A stretch of DNA of 64,000 nt from Allium sativum (taxonomy: Eukaryota; Streptophyta; Magnoliopsida; Asparagales; Amaryllidaceae): the NCBI GenBank assembly GCA_030737875.1, contig CM060923.1:36820501-36884500 (forward strand), given 5' to 3'. The position numbers were made by a program, and so were the translations under genes. Below the pieces are notes generated by a model. It did no database searches. It was not told the origin of the DNA and saw only the letters and a program-made list of their open reading frames with translations. This document shows positions 10,245-22,159 of this stretch, in pieces. Numbering within the stretch: position 1 is the first letter of the stretch; every line of letters starts with the position of its first letter.

Positions 10245-13200
10245 TGAACATGTTAATTTGATATATTAGTTCGTACCATTTTGTTTGCATTTTATCTTCT
10301 ATTAATTATGTGGCATCTTTTCTAGTCACTACGTAGCTCTTAAGTGGAGTTTATAGCGGAATGTAAAAGAAAAACAATGACAAAATAAATCAGTGTGGAC
10401 CTCCAGTTTTCGTTTTCAAACTTAGGGTTCAGTGAATTATGACTCGGCGAATAGTTGGTTACTAAACTTGATTCCTGAGAGATTTTGAATGTTAAGTGGA
10501 AGCGAGATGTATAATTTTAAATCGATGTAAATAATTACTATATATTTACTTTACCAAAAATGATTAATAATACTGTAAATTTAATTTGAATTAAATAGTT
10601 AATCGTGTATAGTTAAGTGCTTTTCTCAAATAACGGACCACTCTTTTGAATAGGTAAATAATTGATATTCCACTTTAATGATTCAATTGTTAGTAATAAT
10701 GTAGACTCATAATTTGACTTGAACAATTGATCATTTACAGGTTGGTGCTCTACTTTGATAGAGGATCACTATTTCTATAATTAAATAATTGATAATTAAC
10801 ACTTTAATAAGGCCGACTATTTGAACACAAAATTAGACTCAATGAGAGAGATACAGAGCCTCAACCGTTGGATTTTATTGTCTTTATATGAAGATGTGTA
10901 ATTCATGGGGTGATCCAATGATGCAAATCAATTGTGTCACCGTTTGTGTCAAAATTTTGTGTCTCTATAGATTTTCCCTTTAATAATTGATAATTATTCT
11001 TTAAATTTTAATAATTAATTGCTTATAGTCGAGCGCTCTCTACTACTTTCAAAATTTCATTAATCGTTTGTTGCTAATTAAGTAATTAATATTTTACATG
11101 TAATAATCTATAAATTGGATTCAGTAATTAATAATTCATATTTTACATCTAATAAGTTATTTTTATAAGTTGATAATGTAAATTTAATAACTAGTAATAA
11201 ATTATATATAATTTACTATTTACAATTTCTGTTTATAATTTGTAAATAAATTATGATATTTTAAGATAAATTTTAGCACTAATGTATATGTAAAATAAAT
11301 TTTGATTAATGTAATCGACTATGTAATTATAAGAATTTTTTTTACAACTTCACGTCCGATATAAGAAACTTTAAGTTGGATAGAAGACTTTACATCTGCA
11401 TAGGTCAGAGGTTGGTTTATAAACGTGTGATGTAAGCCTTACGGTCAGTACCCTTAGTGTTACATCAATCTTCATTTTTCTATGTTTTTTGAATTGTGCA
11501 TTTGATGTATGAAGGAACTAAGTCTTAACTTCATGTCTCTAGTTTTTCTTACTCTGTAGAAGTGCAGGAAAAAAAAAAAAAACAACAACTGTATTTTTCA
11601 AACTACAAATCGGTATCTATTCATGACAATTGAAATCTTCCTCTTACTAATTACTACTCAGTTCTTAAACCTCTTTGTCACCTCATTTTTCTATTACTTT
11701 TGCAAAATAATAATAATGGTAATAATGAATGTTATCATACAAAATCACATTGCGAACCGATTTATCAGCATCAAAATTTTAGAATGTATTTGAAGAAATA
11801 TATGACATGTTGCAACTTTGTGACGACCATTTAAAAAACCCACGCATGAGGCATGCCTCAAGGCAATGCACAAGTAAAATTGCGTCGAAGCACATATCAA
11901 AAGGTGTTTTACTCATGATGCTTAAGCCTCAGATGCTTATGGCACAAAAAAACGTAATGCCTCGGAGCCTTAGTCTAGCGAGGCTTAAGCCTTTTAGGTT
12001 TTAAAAAATTAACCAGTGTACAACGTATTTCACATTCCCTACCTTCTTTATCTCATTCATCATTCCACCTTTCAGTGATTTTTTTTTCCCTTTTTTTTAC
12101 ATGACGCCCAAACAGACGTGATTTCTTCTTGTTTGAATTGCTTCGAACAAGTTTTTTTTTTTTTTTTTTTTTTTTTTAAATAATTAATGCAATTACGATC
12201 CCATTAAATAGAATCAACTTTGATTCGAATAGCTGGAATCAAAGTCGAGTCTAGTTCTAGGGTCCATTAATTTTTTTCATTACATGTAGGAAGCGTAGGT
12301 ACTATATGACATGATTTCTTCTTGTTTTTGTGCATAGGCTAATCTGAAATGCACAAGAAAAATTCTTGTTTGAATTGCTTCGAATACCTTATGAATGTTT
12401 TATGTTTCATATTTAATATTTGACATTTAATAATATTTTATGTCAAATTTTATTACATGTTTTTTTTTTTGCTTTCTCTTTAAACTTGAAAGGTTTACGC
12501 CTTACTGTTTTGAGGCTTATGTCCCGTATTACAGACTGGAAAGTGCCTAACGTACACTTTTACTTTTTAAAACAATGGTGACAACATAGAAAACACACAT
12601 ATTTGTTATGTGATAATAGTATGTATTTGTTCTTACCTTTACAGTTGACAAGGATCTCAATTAAGAGGTTTATTATTATTATCTAGGACGAAGTTCTCTT
12701 TTAAGATAATGTAGTAAAAACCATCAAAAAATGGTTTGTTAATAATTGTTTTGAGATAATCAATCTGTACGATTTTTGGAAAAACACCATTTTTAAAGAG
12801 ATTAGAATAGCCATTTTTAAAGAAATGATTTTTTTTTTTAACATCGAAAAAGAACTGTACTTAGTGTTTATTGACAACACTGTTATATAAAGTAATGCCC
12901 ACAACACAGTCTTCTCATATTCTATCAATGTTATGCACATGAATTTTTGTCCAATCAACTATTTTGCAAATACAAGTTGAAGCAATACATGGTAATAACC
13001 ACTCAACTATCAAATTGATTAGGCGCTCAAAGCTGGGGTACTACAGGTTTTGAGTTTGAACTTTCGAGTCATCGAAAAGAATGTTCCTGCTTGAATAAAA
13101 TACCATTTACACTCAAAAATGTGAAGCCATAAACAAAAAAGAGGAAAATATGCCAATATGAATTGCACAAAGTAACTTTTTGATAGTGACACTTTATTCA

Positions 13201-13485
13201 AGTAGAACTTTTTTTTTTTTAATGTCTTGGATATTTGAAACCAAGATCTTTAGAGCCCTCGACTAGTTAAATTTTCTCAACAAATCAAATATTTTGTGTA
13301 GTAACATGTTTAGCTATATTTTATTTTCATTTCTGAAATATCAACACGTTTTGTATTGAAATCAACCGATGAAACAGCTGGTATATGATTATTCTCTGAA
13401 CTTGAGCATTGTACTCGTATGGTATTTTACTTGACATGTTTTTTTTTTTATGTAAGCTTCTAATAAAAGTTTGACTTGTAGCTAC
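10227..13485. other. AT-rich intergenic DNA without supported genes
   Basis: The stretch is dominated by AT-rich, 'aattaataattgataa'-like low-complexity sequence. It includes poly(T) near 12151-12177 and degenerate 'aggcttaagcct/gcctcggagcc' motifs at 11830-12000 and 12480-12570. A short sequence around 'gatttcttcttgttt' is duplicated at 12120 and 12311. No ORF with a recognisable domain is present. Confidence 0.5.
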
Positions 13486-13489
13486 AAGA

Positions 13490-13995
13490 TTTCAAATCTT
13501 GGATTCCAGTCATGGTCAGATAAGATATCTCACATTGAGTGAGATCTCAGATGAGATGAGTGTTTCTCAAGTTTACATCTCGAGTTTTGAAGTGCATATC
13601 GATAACATCTCAAAGTAACTTATGTGTCCAAAAGTACTATTAAATGTTTTTTTTAATATTGTTATCTAAAAAATAATAGTAGAGCTGGCAACATATTCTT
13701 GATTTGCATAGAAAAAAAAGTTGAGATGAATGTGTTCTTTAAGAAGGATGCTCAGCTAACTTGATTGATTTGGTAGCCATTTAATAATATCATTATTTAA
13801 ATATTGAAAAATACATATTTCGTTGTGATTCATCGAAAGAAAAAGTAAAATACGATCATGTAATTATTACATAGTAATTAAATAAACGAATTTCTTTTGA
13901 ATTCATATGCAGTGTAAGTTATGTTGAGTAAAAGAAAAGATGTATGATTGTGATCAAGATTTTCGATAATATTCCGAGTTAGATTTGAAATTTTT
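13490..13995. repeat. Dispersed repeat, copy B
   Basis: This is the partner of copy A at 8220-8840, in direct orientation, with the same order of short conserved blocks and many substitutions. It begins around a 'gatatctca..gagatctcagatgagatgag' stretch. No gene is encoded. Confidence 0.5.
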
Positions 13996-13999
13996 AGAT

Positions 14000-16576
14000 G
14001 AGTTTAGTGTCAAAGGAGATATGAAAGTTATTTATTGGTTGAGAATATCATTAGGGAATATTGGATTGAGGTCATGGGGCAAATATCCAGCAGTGTTGGT
14101 CAGTCAATGGAAGCGTAGCAGGGAGTGGGGAAATTTACCAAGACAAAGGTCTGTATTGGTGATTATCCTACAGTTAATGACAACTTCAGCCTACCTTTGG
14201 AGGTGATTCCTTTGTCTGTGAATTCATGTATCAATGTCGTACAAGGATTTTAGTATTCAGTCGGTAATTCCATTACCATGAAGTATATTCAAAGAGGACG
14301 ACGCATACTGAGTTTCCATAACGTTGTCATTTGCAGTCTGCATTGTGGCGACCAGAGGGTTGTTGTTGGAACAGCGATGGCTTGAGCATCTTTGAGCATC
14401 CTTTTGGAAAAAGAGATCTTGGTTCTCAATGTTAGTTTGGTTGGATGGTCGATGCTCAAGGACCAAGATCTTCTCTTGCTTATACCGCGTCACTCGTGCA
14501 TATTTATCAAGGCTTGATTACCCTCATTTTCAAACTTTAAAATCCTGGAGTTAGGACAATATCTCAGACTGACATTTCGATCCTTATCCCAGGTTGATAT
14601 CTCGGGTGAAATGAGTGTCAAACAAGATTGTTTTAAATTTCTTCTCACGCGGAGGTGAAAGGGACCTCAAATATGTGCAGTTAAAGCACTCAGCGGATTT
14701 AATGCAGCAAAAGTGCAAAAAGTCGTAGCGGGGATAAAGTATGAAAATGGTAGGATATGCAGATGACTCTAAATATCATATAAAACTCATACTTAATATT
14801 TTTACAAATATATAAATAACAATTAAATGAGAAAATAACACTCAACTTAATTGTAATTAGTATAATATTAATTTTAAATAAAAACACGAGAAAGTATATG
14901 TAAATAAATGATTTTTTTAAAATTTAACTTAACTATATTTTATAGAATATTCTTATTAGAGTATTTTTGTTTTTAAAAATGTATATTAAAAAATCCAATT
15001 AAAAAACTAATTTCATAATTTTTTACTGTATAAATATCATTTATTAATTCATTTATTCTATGTGGAATATAGCCAAAATAACGGGATATAGCGGAGCTTA
15101 AAGCGGAAAGGCTAGAAATCCGCAATGGGATATAGTGGGTTAATAGCGTAGCATTAACTGGATAGCCTCAAATAAGATTAGAGGGATTTAAAACTCCACT
15201 CTAGTCAGATGCGGGCTATCCTAAAAGAAACCGGAGGTTATCTCAGAAAGAACAGTTTCGCCTCAAGAAATTGCTGTCATTGTTGCTTTGAAACCTGCTT
15301 GCCTTACCGAGCTTGCGTGTGCTGTGGCAAATAATCTTTCTAAATAAGCATTTTGATCCCATCCTTGTATTGTCACTCCTCATTTGTGTTGTGACCTTGT
15401 GCTTTATGAAATCGCCAATTCTTATCATAGTTCTTGTTATCATTTTGCTTTATAAATTTTGTGGTCGTCAGATTTAGCTTGCTTCTGATTGTCTAGTTAA
15501 TGACAATTTTTTTGTTTTGTTTCCATCACTTTTATTATCCATCGCCAACCATTAGTAGTGCCAGTTAGCCCTCCATTGCTAGCTTCTTTTTTTTGGCTTC
15601 ATCTAGTTTAATATATCAATCGGTTTGCTCGTAGATTTATTTATTAGAATGGCAAACGTCTTTACACAAGTCTTTTCAGATGTCATTGATGCAGACCAGC
15701 TAGGAGACCTATCGATTTGCTCTCATCACTTACTTTTTTTGGGGCACCAGCAGGTTCTTCCTTGAATCTTGTCGTCAAAACTTTTCAGGAATTCATTCTT
15801 TCCTTGGTTGACATTGGCTGGACTACTGTCTCCTTTTGATGCTTGCATGCAATGTAAAATTGCTTTTTGAAGTCTACCAGGCCTGAATTGAACCATAGTA
15901 GCATTCTAGATACCATTATTTGGCTAATGTAATCAAGTTTGTTGGAAAATATTGGCTAAGATACCATGTAGGTTCATTATCAAATACCATTGTAGGTTCA
16001 TTATGATGTTTAAAGCGCTTAAATAGTTGATGGAATTGGTCCACTTGTGCTTGCCAGTAGAAAGCATTCGAGTATGTAGGAAGTGGTGCTTTCTAGATTT
16101 GTCAGGTAGACATATCCCCATGCTCGTTATCTGAATTTTACACAACACCGCTAGCATGCAATTGCTTGATTTCTCATCACATTGTTTCCTGTCGTGTTAC
16201 CATAAGTTTCAAAGAAGGGTCAACTTGGCTTGTTCTAAATCGAAATATTGACTTGCTTGATTGTTCTCGGTTGCCTGCGATCTTTGGTCAGATCGACCCT
16301 GGATCTGTATCTTTCGCCCTCGCATTGTGTGTTCCTTTGGTCATTGAGCCACTTAGTTTTTTCTTTTCTTTTCTTTTTCTTTCTCAGGGCCGTTGACAGC
16401 AGCACAAGCAGAGCTGTTGGAGGTAACACACTCAATTGTAGAGTTAGCATGACTTTCACTTTTCTTTGCTCATCCTAAGATGCATCTCCTGCTGCAAATC
16501 TACCAGTCTTGTGCACGAACTCCACTGTACTTGGTGTTGCTACAGTGATAGCCTGATAGGCACCATGGCAGTTTCT
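14000..16576 (+). other. Intergenic or decayed host locus
   Basis: I see no intact gene. Exon-like scraps occur on the plus strand. About 14127-14250 reads protein-like in one frame (GKFTKTKVCIGDYPTVNDNF...). About 15254-15353 reads SPQEIAVIVALKPACL... And 16388-16422 is framed by 'tttctttctcag' and 'gtaaca', with a following open stretch to 16548. None matches a family I know. 14640-15170 is AT-rich with 'agcggga/atagcgg' motifs at both ends, suggesting an old MITE. Confidence 0.25.
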
Positions 16577-16581
16577 GGTTG
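16577..16581. repeat. E1 target-site duplication, left
   Basis: GGTTG directly precedes the left LTR and is repeated exactly after the right LTR at 27270-27274. The 5-bp length is the one expected for Ty3/gypsy integrases. Confidence 0.92.
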
Positions 16582-17334
16582 TGTGACGGCCCGCCCCGCA
16601 CCAACCGACATTTACTCCAAAAGTGCGTTGTACACATGTCCAGTTAGCACGGAACGGGTCGTGAGAAGGAAAGGGAAGAAAAGAATGAACATACAAAGAA
16701 CCTGTAGAATGTCTCACAGCGCATAGAATAAAATATAATAATAACATACTTGACATAAAACATGAGAGACAGTGCATAAGCTGAAAATCAGAACTAAACA
16801 TCATAGCAGCGGAAATCCAAAATACAGCTTATTACAATTTTCAAACTGTCTCAAAGCAAAAGTAAGATGGATGAGGTACACTACTAATGCCCAAGTAGCG
16901 ACCACCAACGACACAGGGAGAATGTGTATATATATATATCATACGTGGAAGCCTCTTGCCCGTCTCCGAGTCAGCTACTCGCGCATCACCAGCTAACCTG
17001 TCTCTAGTCTGCTCGTGTGAGCACCCAGAGTAATAAGAGGAGACATAAAACTCTGGGTCAGACATAAAGCCTGGTATGAGCGATAAGCATCTAAAGTGAA
17101 CAATAACAGGTAGACTAAAACATACCTGAACCTGGACCTGCAACCAAAGAGTTAGCACTACATACTGTACAACACTCTAAGGTACCATATCAAACGGTAT
17201 AAAGATACGGAGGTGGGGGAGGTGTGCATGTCATAATGATGGCAAACAATCAAATATAGCATCCATCCTCACATCTCTCACTCAGTGCGTAAAGCATACG
17301 ATATTCACCACTTCGATCACCCAACATACCTTGC

Positions 17335-17645
17335 TACGATCACTCTGCCCCATGAAGTCATAAATGGCTTCACTGCACTGATAACGTAGCCACTAATCCT
17401 TCGCTATGTCCACTTTGCCCCATGGAGTCACAAGAACCCCACTGCACTGGCTCATAGCCTTACTAATCCTTACTATGTCCACTCTGCCCCATGGAGTCGC
17501 AATGACCCCACTGCACTGGCTCATAGTCTTACTACGCATCACCTTGCCCCTCGGGTCATAATGACCCTACTGCACTGATAACGTAGTCTTGCTACCATCA
17601 CTTTGTCCCTCAGGTCATAATGACCCTACTGCACTGATAAGTAGC
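17335..17645. repeat. Tandem array in E1 LTR, about 70-bp units
   Basis: About five units carry 'tttgccccatggagtca' and 'ccactgcactg..catag'. The same array is present in the other LTR at about 25359-25669. The two copies differ by only a few bases. Confidence 0.75.
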
Positions 17646-17814
17646 CCATCATCCATTTTCAGTGGTGAATCGAAGGTATGAACGTCGACAACTCCTTAGC
17701 AAACATCCCGCAGCAAAGTCCAACCATGAAGTGAACTCATCGGTTCCCAACTGGATCCTGAGCTCTAACTTCCCATATTGGACTACCTTTGCATCTCGGG
17801 TTTTTGGTCAATAC

Positions 17815-17975
17815 TGGGTCGGGTCGGGTTCCTTCTCAAGCCATCGATTCGGGTCGGGTATCCTCCATCTGTTCGGGTCGGGTCCTCTTCATCGGTTCGG
17901 GTCGAGTATCCTCCATCGGTTCGGGTCGGGCCCTCTTCATCGGTTCGGGTCGAGTATTTCTCTTCGGGTCGGGTC
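17815..17975. repeat. GC-rich tandem repeat in E1 LTR
   Basis: About five copies of a 'ttcgggtcgggt'-cored unit of roughly 24-30 bp alternate 'cctcttcatcgg' and 'atcctccatcgg' spacers. The matching array is at about 25839-26000. It creates open frames on both strands that should not be read as proteins. Confidence 0.7.
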
Positions 17976-19255
17976 GGTTGCCATCCCCTCTCCAGTTCAT
18001 GCTTCCGCTCCAATCCGTCTCCTCATCCTTCACGTGCTTCGATCTGATCCATCATGTTCTATCCGCTCCGATCCTCCTCTTTAATCCGATCCGAGCCCAG
18101 TTCAGTAACGTGGCCTTCCTTTTTGCCAAATTTTCCCAAGTGTCAGGTTCCGATCCGATCAGATTCCTTGCCCAGTTCAACATATCCGATCCGAGCCCCA
18201 TATCCTATCCGATCCGAAACATGCACTGTTTCTGAAACTGTTCCAGCAAGTGTTTACGCCATTCGACGACGTTTTCGACCATTCTAACTATTGAAATCAA
18301 TCACAAAGCATTTCATACAGTCATAGCAACATGCATAATCAACCACAAACATCAAAACATCAATATGATAGGTTAAAATGGATCAAACATACCCCAAAAT
18401 CCCATATCTCCCCCTAAGCATGTTTAGGTGAAACTAATGATAGGATTAACAAAACTTAACCAAATTAACCCAAATTCACCCAAATTCATATCAGAGGTCT
18501 AGAACATCATTTAAGAATTTATGAACATTTTTCCCGAATTTTATCATGTTTAAATTCGCTAATTAACACTAATCAACCCTAATTAGCCATAATTAGTGCA
18601 AAACTATGCAAATCACTCATCTTAGCCACAAATAAACTAAGATCTGAAATAAATCTCTGATTTGATGTGAATCTCTATGCTAAACAGCAGCTCCAATGTT
18701 GCTTTGGTGTAGATCTTCCTTGATTAGGGGTTGCTAAGCCAAATCCTTGACCAAAAGGTGATTTGGAGGTGATTTAGGGGTTGGAGGCCATTTTTTAGGG
18801 TTCTTTGGTGATAAGTGGAGGCTAGAAAACTGAAATGGAATGATTCTCTATCTCATTTCAGCCTTCCCATAACCCTAATCCCGAAATGGGTTATGGGCCT
18901 ATCCACTAATCACCCAATTTGGCCCGGTTAAGCAGTTTTTCACCCTCCAAACCTTATTTCAGCCATATCTCCCAAACGGTAAGTCCGTTTGGCTATTATG
19001 GCCACTTTACGGAAAGGTAAACCATCAAATGAATCTAATGGAAGTGGTTTCAGGTCAAAATTCCTTTCCAATCAAAAGTTATGGCCAAAACAGTACCAAC
19101 TAGGGGCAAAATGGTCATTTAAAAATCGACAAAAATCATGAACATGGGAAATGACTCTAATGGATGTTTCCCAAAGTTACATGACCATACGACTTCATAC
19201 GGGAAAGAAATAAATATTCTACGATCCCCCGATACGTAGAATGCGGGTCATTACA

Positions 19256-19271
19256 CTCTCCCCCCCTTAAG
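19256..19271 (-). promoter_or_regulatory. E1 polypurine tract
   Basis: On the element strand it reads CTTAAGGGGGGGAGAG immediately before the 3' LTR start TGTAATG. This purine run is the expected primer site for plus-strand DNA synthesis. Confidence 0.85.
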
Positions 19272-19411
19272 AAATTTCGCCCTCGAAATTCCCTAATCAA
19301 AATACACACAAAGGTCCCGCATGCCTATCAATCATAAAACAACAATCAATCATGCAACCAAGCACAACAAGTCTACCCTAGCATGCGGAAAACTAAATTA
19401 CAAAGTAAATC

Positions 19412-20161
19412 TTACCAGGCAAAGAGTTCTGGATATGCCTTCCTAATGCCCTCCTCTGTCTCCCAAGTACAATCATTCTCGTCCTCGCCCCACTGAACCT
19501 TGACTAGCTTCACCGACTTCCTTCGAAGTTGCTTCGTATCGTGCCCCACAATACGAATCGGCTTGCGGTTCCCAACCGCCTCGGGTTCTACTTCGAAATC
19601 CTCTAACTGATCAGGTGAAATAGTCACATCTGAGTCGTGAACGAACTTCCTTAGTTGGGAAACATGAAATACATTGTGAACTCCCGCCATTTTCTCTGGT
19701 AAGCCAACTCTATATGCCAAATTCCCGACTAGCTCAAGAACAGGGAATGGGCCAACAAATCTTGGTGCCAACTTGCCTTTCCTGCCAAATCGTATCACGC
19801 TATTCAACGGAGAGATCTTGACAAACACCAAGTCACAAACGGAGAATTTCAAGTTTCTTCTCCTCTTATCAGCATAACTCTTCTGCCTATCTTGGGCAGC
19901 TTTCATTCGTTGCTGAATGATCTTGATCTTATCGGAAGTTTCTCTCACCACATCTGGTCCAAGCACAAACTTCTCGCCAGTCTCTATCCAACATGATGGT
20001 GAGTTGCACGGTCTTCCGTACAAAGCTTCATATGGAGCCATACCGATACTGGATTGGTAGCTATTATTATATGCAAACTCTACTAGATGCAAATGGTCAT
20101 CCCATGATCCACCAAAATCCAATATACAAGCTCTCAAGAGATCTTCCAATATACGATTCAC
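19412..20161 (-). pseudogene. E1 integrase C-terminal part with chromodomain-like tail
   Basis: This is the continuation of pol after the in-frame stop at 20162-20164. It carries the end of the integrase core (VEFAYNNSYQSSIGMAPYEA), a GPF-like module (LAPRFVGPFPVLE) and a Ty3-type 'HNVFHVSQLRKF' motif. It ends in a chromodomain-like segment (VKVQWGEDENDCTWE, near residue 220). The chromodomain is degenerate but positioned as in chromoviruses, where it guides integration to heterochromatin. The reading frame is intact to the terminal stop. Because the stop lies before it, it would not be translated as part of pol from this copy. Confidence 0.88.
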
Positions 20162-22159
20162 CCTCTACGTTTGACCGTCGGTCTGAGGATGATATGCGGT
20201 ACTGAGATGTAATCTTGACCCTAGAGCCTCTTGTAAGCTCTTCCAAAACCCACTAGTGAACAACGGGTCTCGGTCACTCACAATGCTTTTGGGTACTCCA
20301 TGAAATCTCACTACCCACTTCATATATAGTTCTGCCAACTTGGCTGCTGTTCTGGTCGATTTGACTGGTATAAATCTTGCACTTTTAGTCAATCGATCCA
20401 CAATTACCCAAATGCTATTATGTCCCGATCTAGTCCTTGGTAAACCATCGATGAAATCCATCGAAATTTGCTCCCATTTCCATTCGGGAATCTCTAATGG
20501 TTGCAACAACCCACTAGGCTTCTTTTGCTCGGCTTTAACTAGCTGACAATTCATGCATTTGGATATAAACTTCCCAACGTCTCTTTTCATCCCTTCCCAG
20601 TAGTAAGTCTGTCTCATGTCTCGGTGCATCTTATTACCACCGGGATGTATAGTCAGTTTTGAGTGATGACATTCTCTAAGCACTTCATCCCTCAAACCAT
20701 TTATGTTGGGCACAACTAGTCTTCCATTCTTCCGAAGCCATCCATCTCGATCAAGCCCATACACATTCATCTCCTCATCGATACCCATCTCCAACTTGGA
20801 GATGATTTCCAATAGGTTAGGATCGTCCCTCTGACTAGAGCCGATCCGCTCAATCAAAGTGGGTCTGATCGTCAAACTAGCTAGCATAACTGGATCCAAT
20901 TCGCACTTTGGTCTGAAATCAAACCCCGCGATATACTCCAGTTGCTTCCATTCAAGAAACATAGCCCCTAAACTGGCATGTCTCCTACTCAAGGCATCGG
21001 CTACCGCATTACATTTCCTAGGTGTGTATGCGATATCAAAATCATACGAAGCCAAGAACTCTAACCATCTCTGCTGACGGAGATTCAGATCTTTCTGAGA
21101 GAAGAGATACTTTAACGATTTATGATCGGTAAACAACTCAAATCTTTCTCCCAAGAGATAGTGTCTCCATATCTTCAGCGCAAATACAATCGCTGCCAAT
21201 TCCAAATCATGGGTAGGATACTTCTTCTCATGCGGCTTTAGCTGTCGACTAGCATAAGCTACAACCCTACCTCCTTGCATCAATACAGCACCCAGTCCGG
21301 TACCACAAGCATCCGTGTATACCGTCATCTCTCCATTCCCTTTAGGAATGACCAACACTGGCGCACACGTCAACTTCTCCTTTAGACTCTTGAAGGCATC
21401 CTCACACACTCCATCCCAGACGAAGGACTGATTCTTCTTAGTCAATTGAGTCAACGGTGCTGCTATCTTGGAGAAGTCCTGGATAAACTTACGATAATAT
21501 CCAGCTAATCCCAAGAAACTTCTTACATCTGTTGCATTCTTGGGTGTAGGCCAATCCTGTATCGTAGCCACCTTCGCAGGGTCCTCGGCAATACCACTCT
21601 CTGAAACAACATGACCCAAGAATCTCACTTCCCTTCTCCAAAAATGACACTTAGAGAATTTTGCTTTCAATTGGTGTTTCCTCAACACCTCCATCACTAT
21701 CCTCAAGTGTCCCTTGTGTTCCTCCTCTGTCCTTGAGTAAACAAGGATATCATCCACAAACACAAGAACAAACTTATTCAACTGATCTCTGAATACTCGA
21801 TTCATAAGATCCACAAAGTAGGCTGGTGCATTGGTCAACCCAAACGGCATGACCAGCCACTCATAAAATCCAGACGGCGTCCTAAATGCCGTTTTCGGAA
21901 CACTCTCATCCGCTACTCGTAGCTGATGAAATCCTGTCGCGAGGTCCAACTGGGAGAACACTCTAGCTCCTTCCAGCTGATCAAACAAATCATCTATCCG
22001 TGGTAGATGATACTTACTCTTCCTCGTCACCTTATTCAACTCGCGATAGTCCACACACAAACGAAGGGAACCATCTGCCTTAGTGGCAAACACAACTGGT
22101 GCCCCCCACTCGGAGACACTTCTAATAAATCTCTTCTTCAAAAGATTGCTGACTTGCAC
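20162..22159 (-). pseudogene. E1 pol: reverse transcriptase, RNase H and integrase core
   Basis: The RT has [10 protein letters not shown] (residues 71-80) and catalytic FVDD (134-137). RNase H acidic residues are D283 in YTDAC, E320 and D345. The integrase has a zinc-binding HHCC region (C535, C538) and catalytic aspartates D568 and D629. The frame starts within a shifted overlap with gag-protease: a run of five C at 22159-22163 puts RT in a different frame from protease. The frame ends at TAG (20162-20164), exactly the position expected for the catalytic glutamate under D-35-E spacing (D629 to 665). This copy therefore cannot make active integrase. Other domains look well preserved, which argues for recent decay. 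Confidence 0.92.

Larger units (their letters stand above)
16582..19255 (-). repeat. E1 3' LTR (left copy)
   Basis: It begins TGTGACGG and ends GTCATTACA on the plus strand, giving TG...CA ends on the element strand. At 2674 bp it matches 23986-27269 throughout, apart from a MITE and small indels. Its minus-strand right edge abuts the polypurine tract, which identifies it as the 3' LTR. ORFs inside it come from tandem repeats and are not genes. Confidence 0.93.

Noticed and set aside
17662..18235. Several 140-150-codon frames in the E1 LTR
   Set aside because: They arise from GC-rich tandem repeats and appear on both strands and in the twin LTR.
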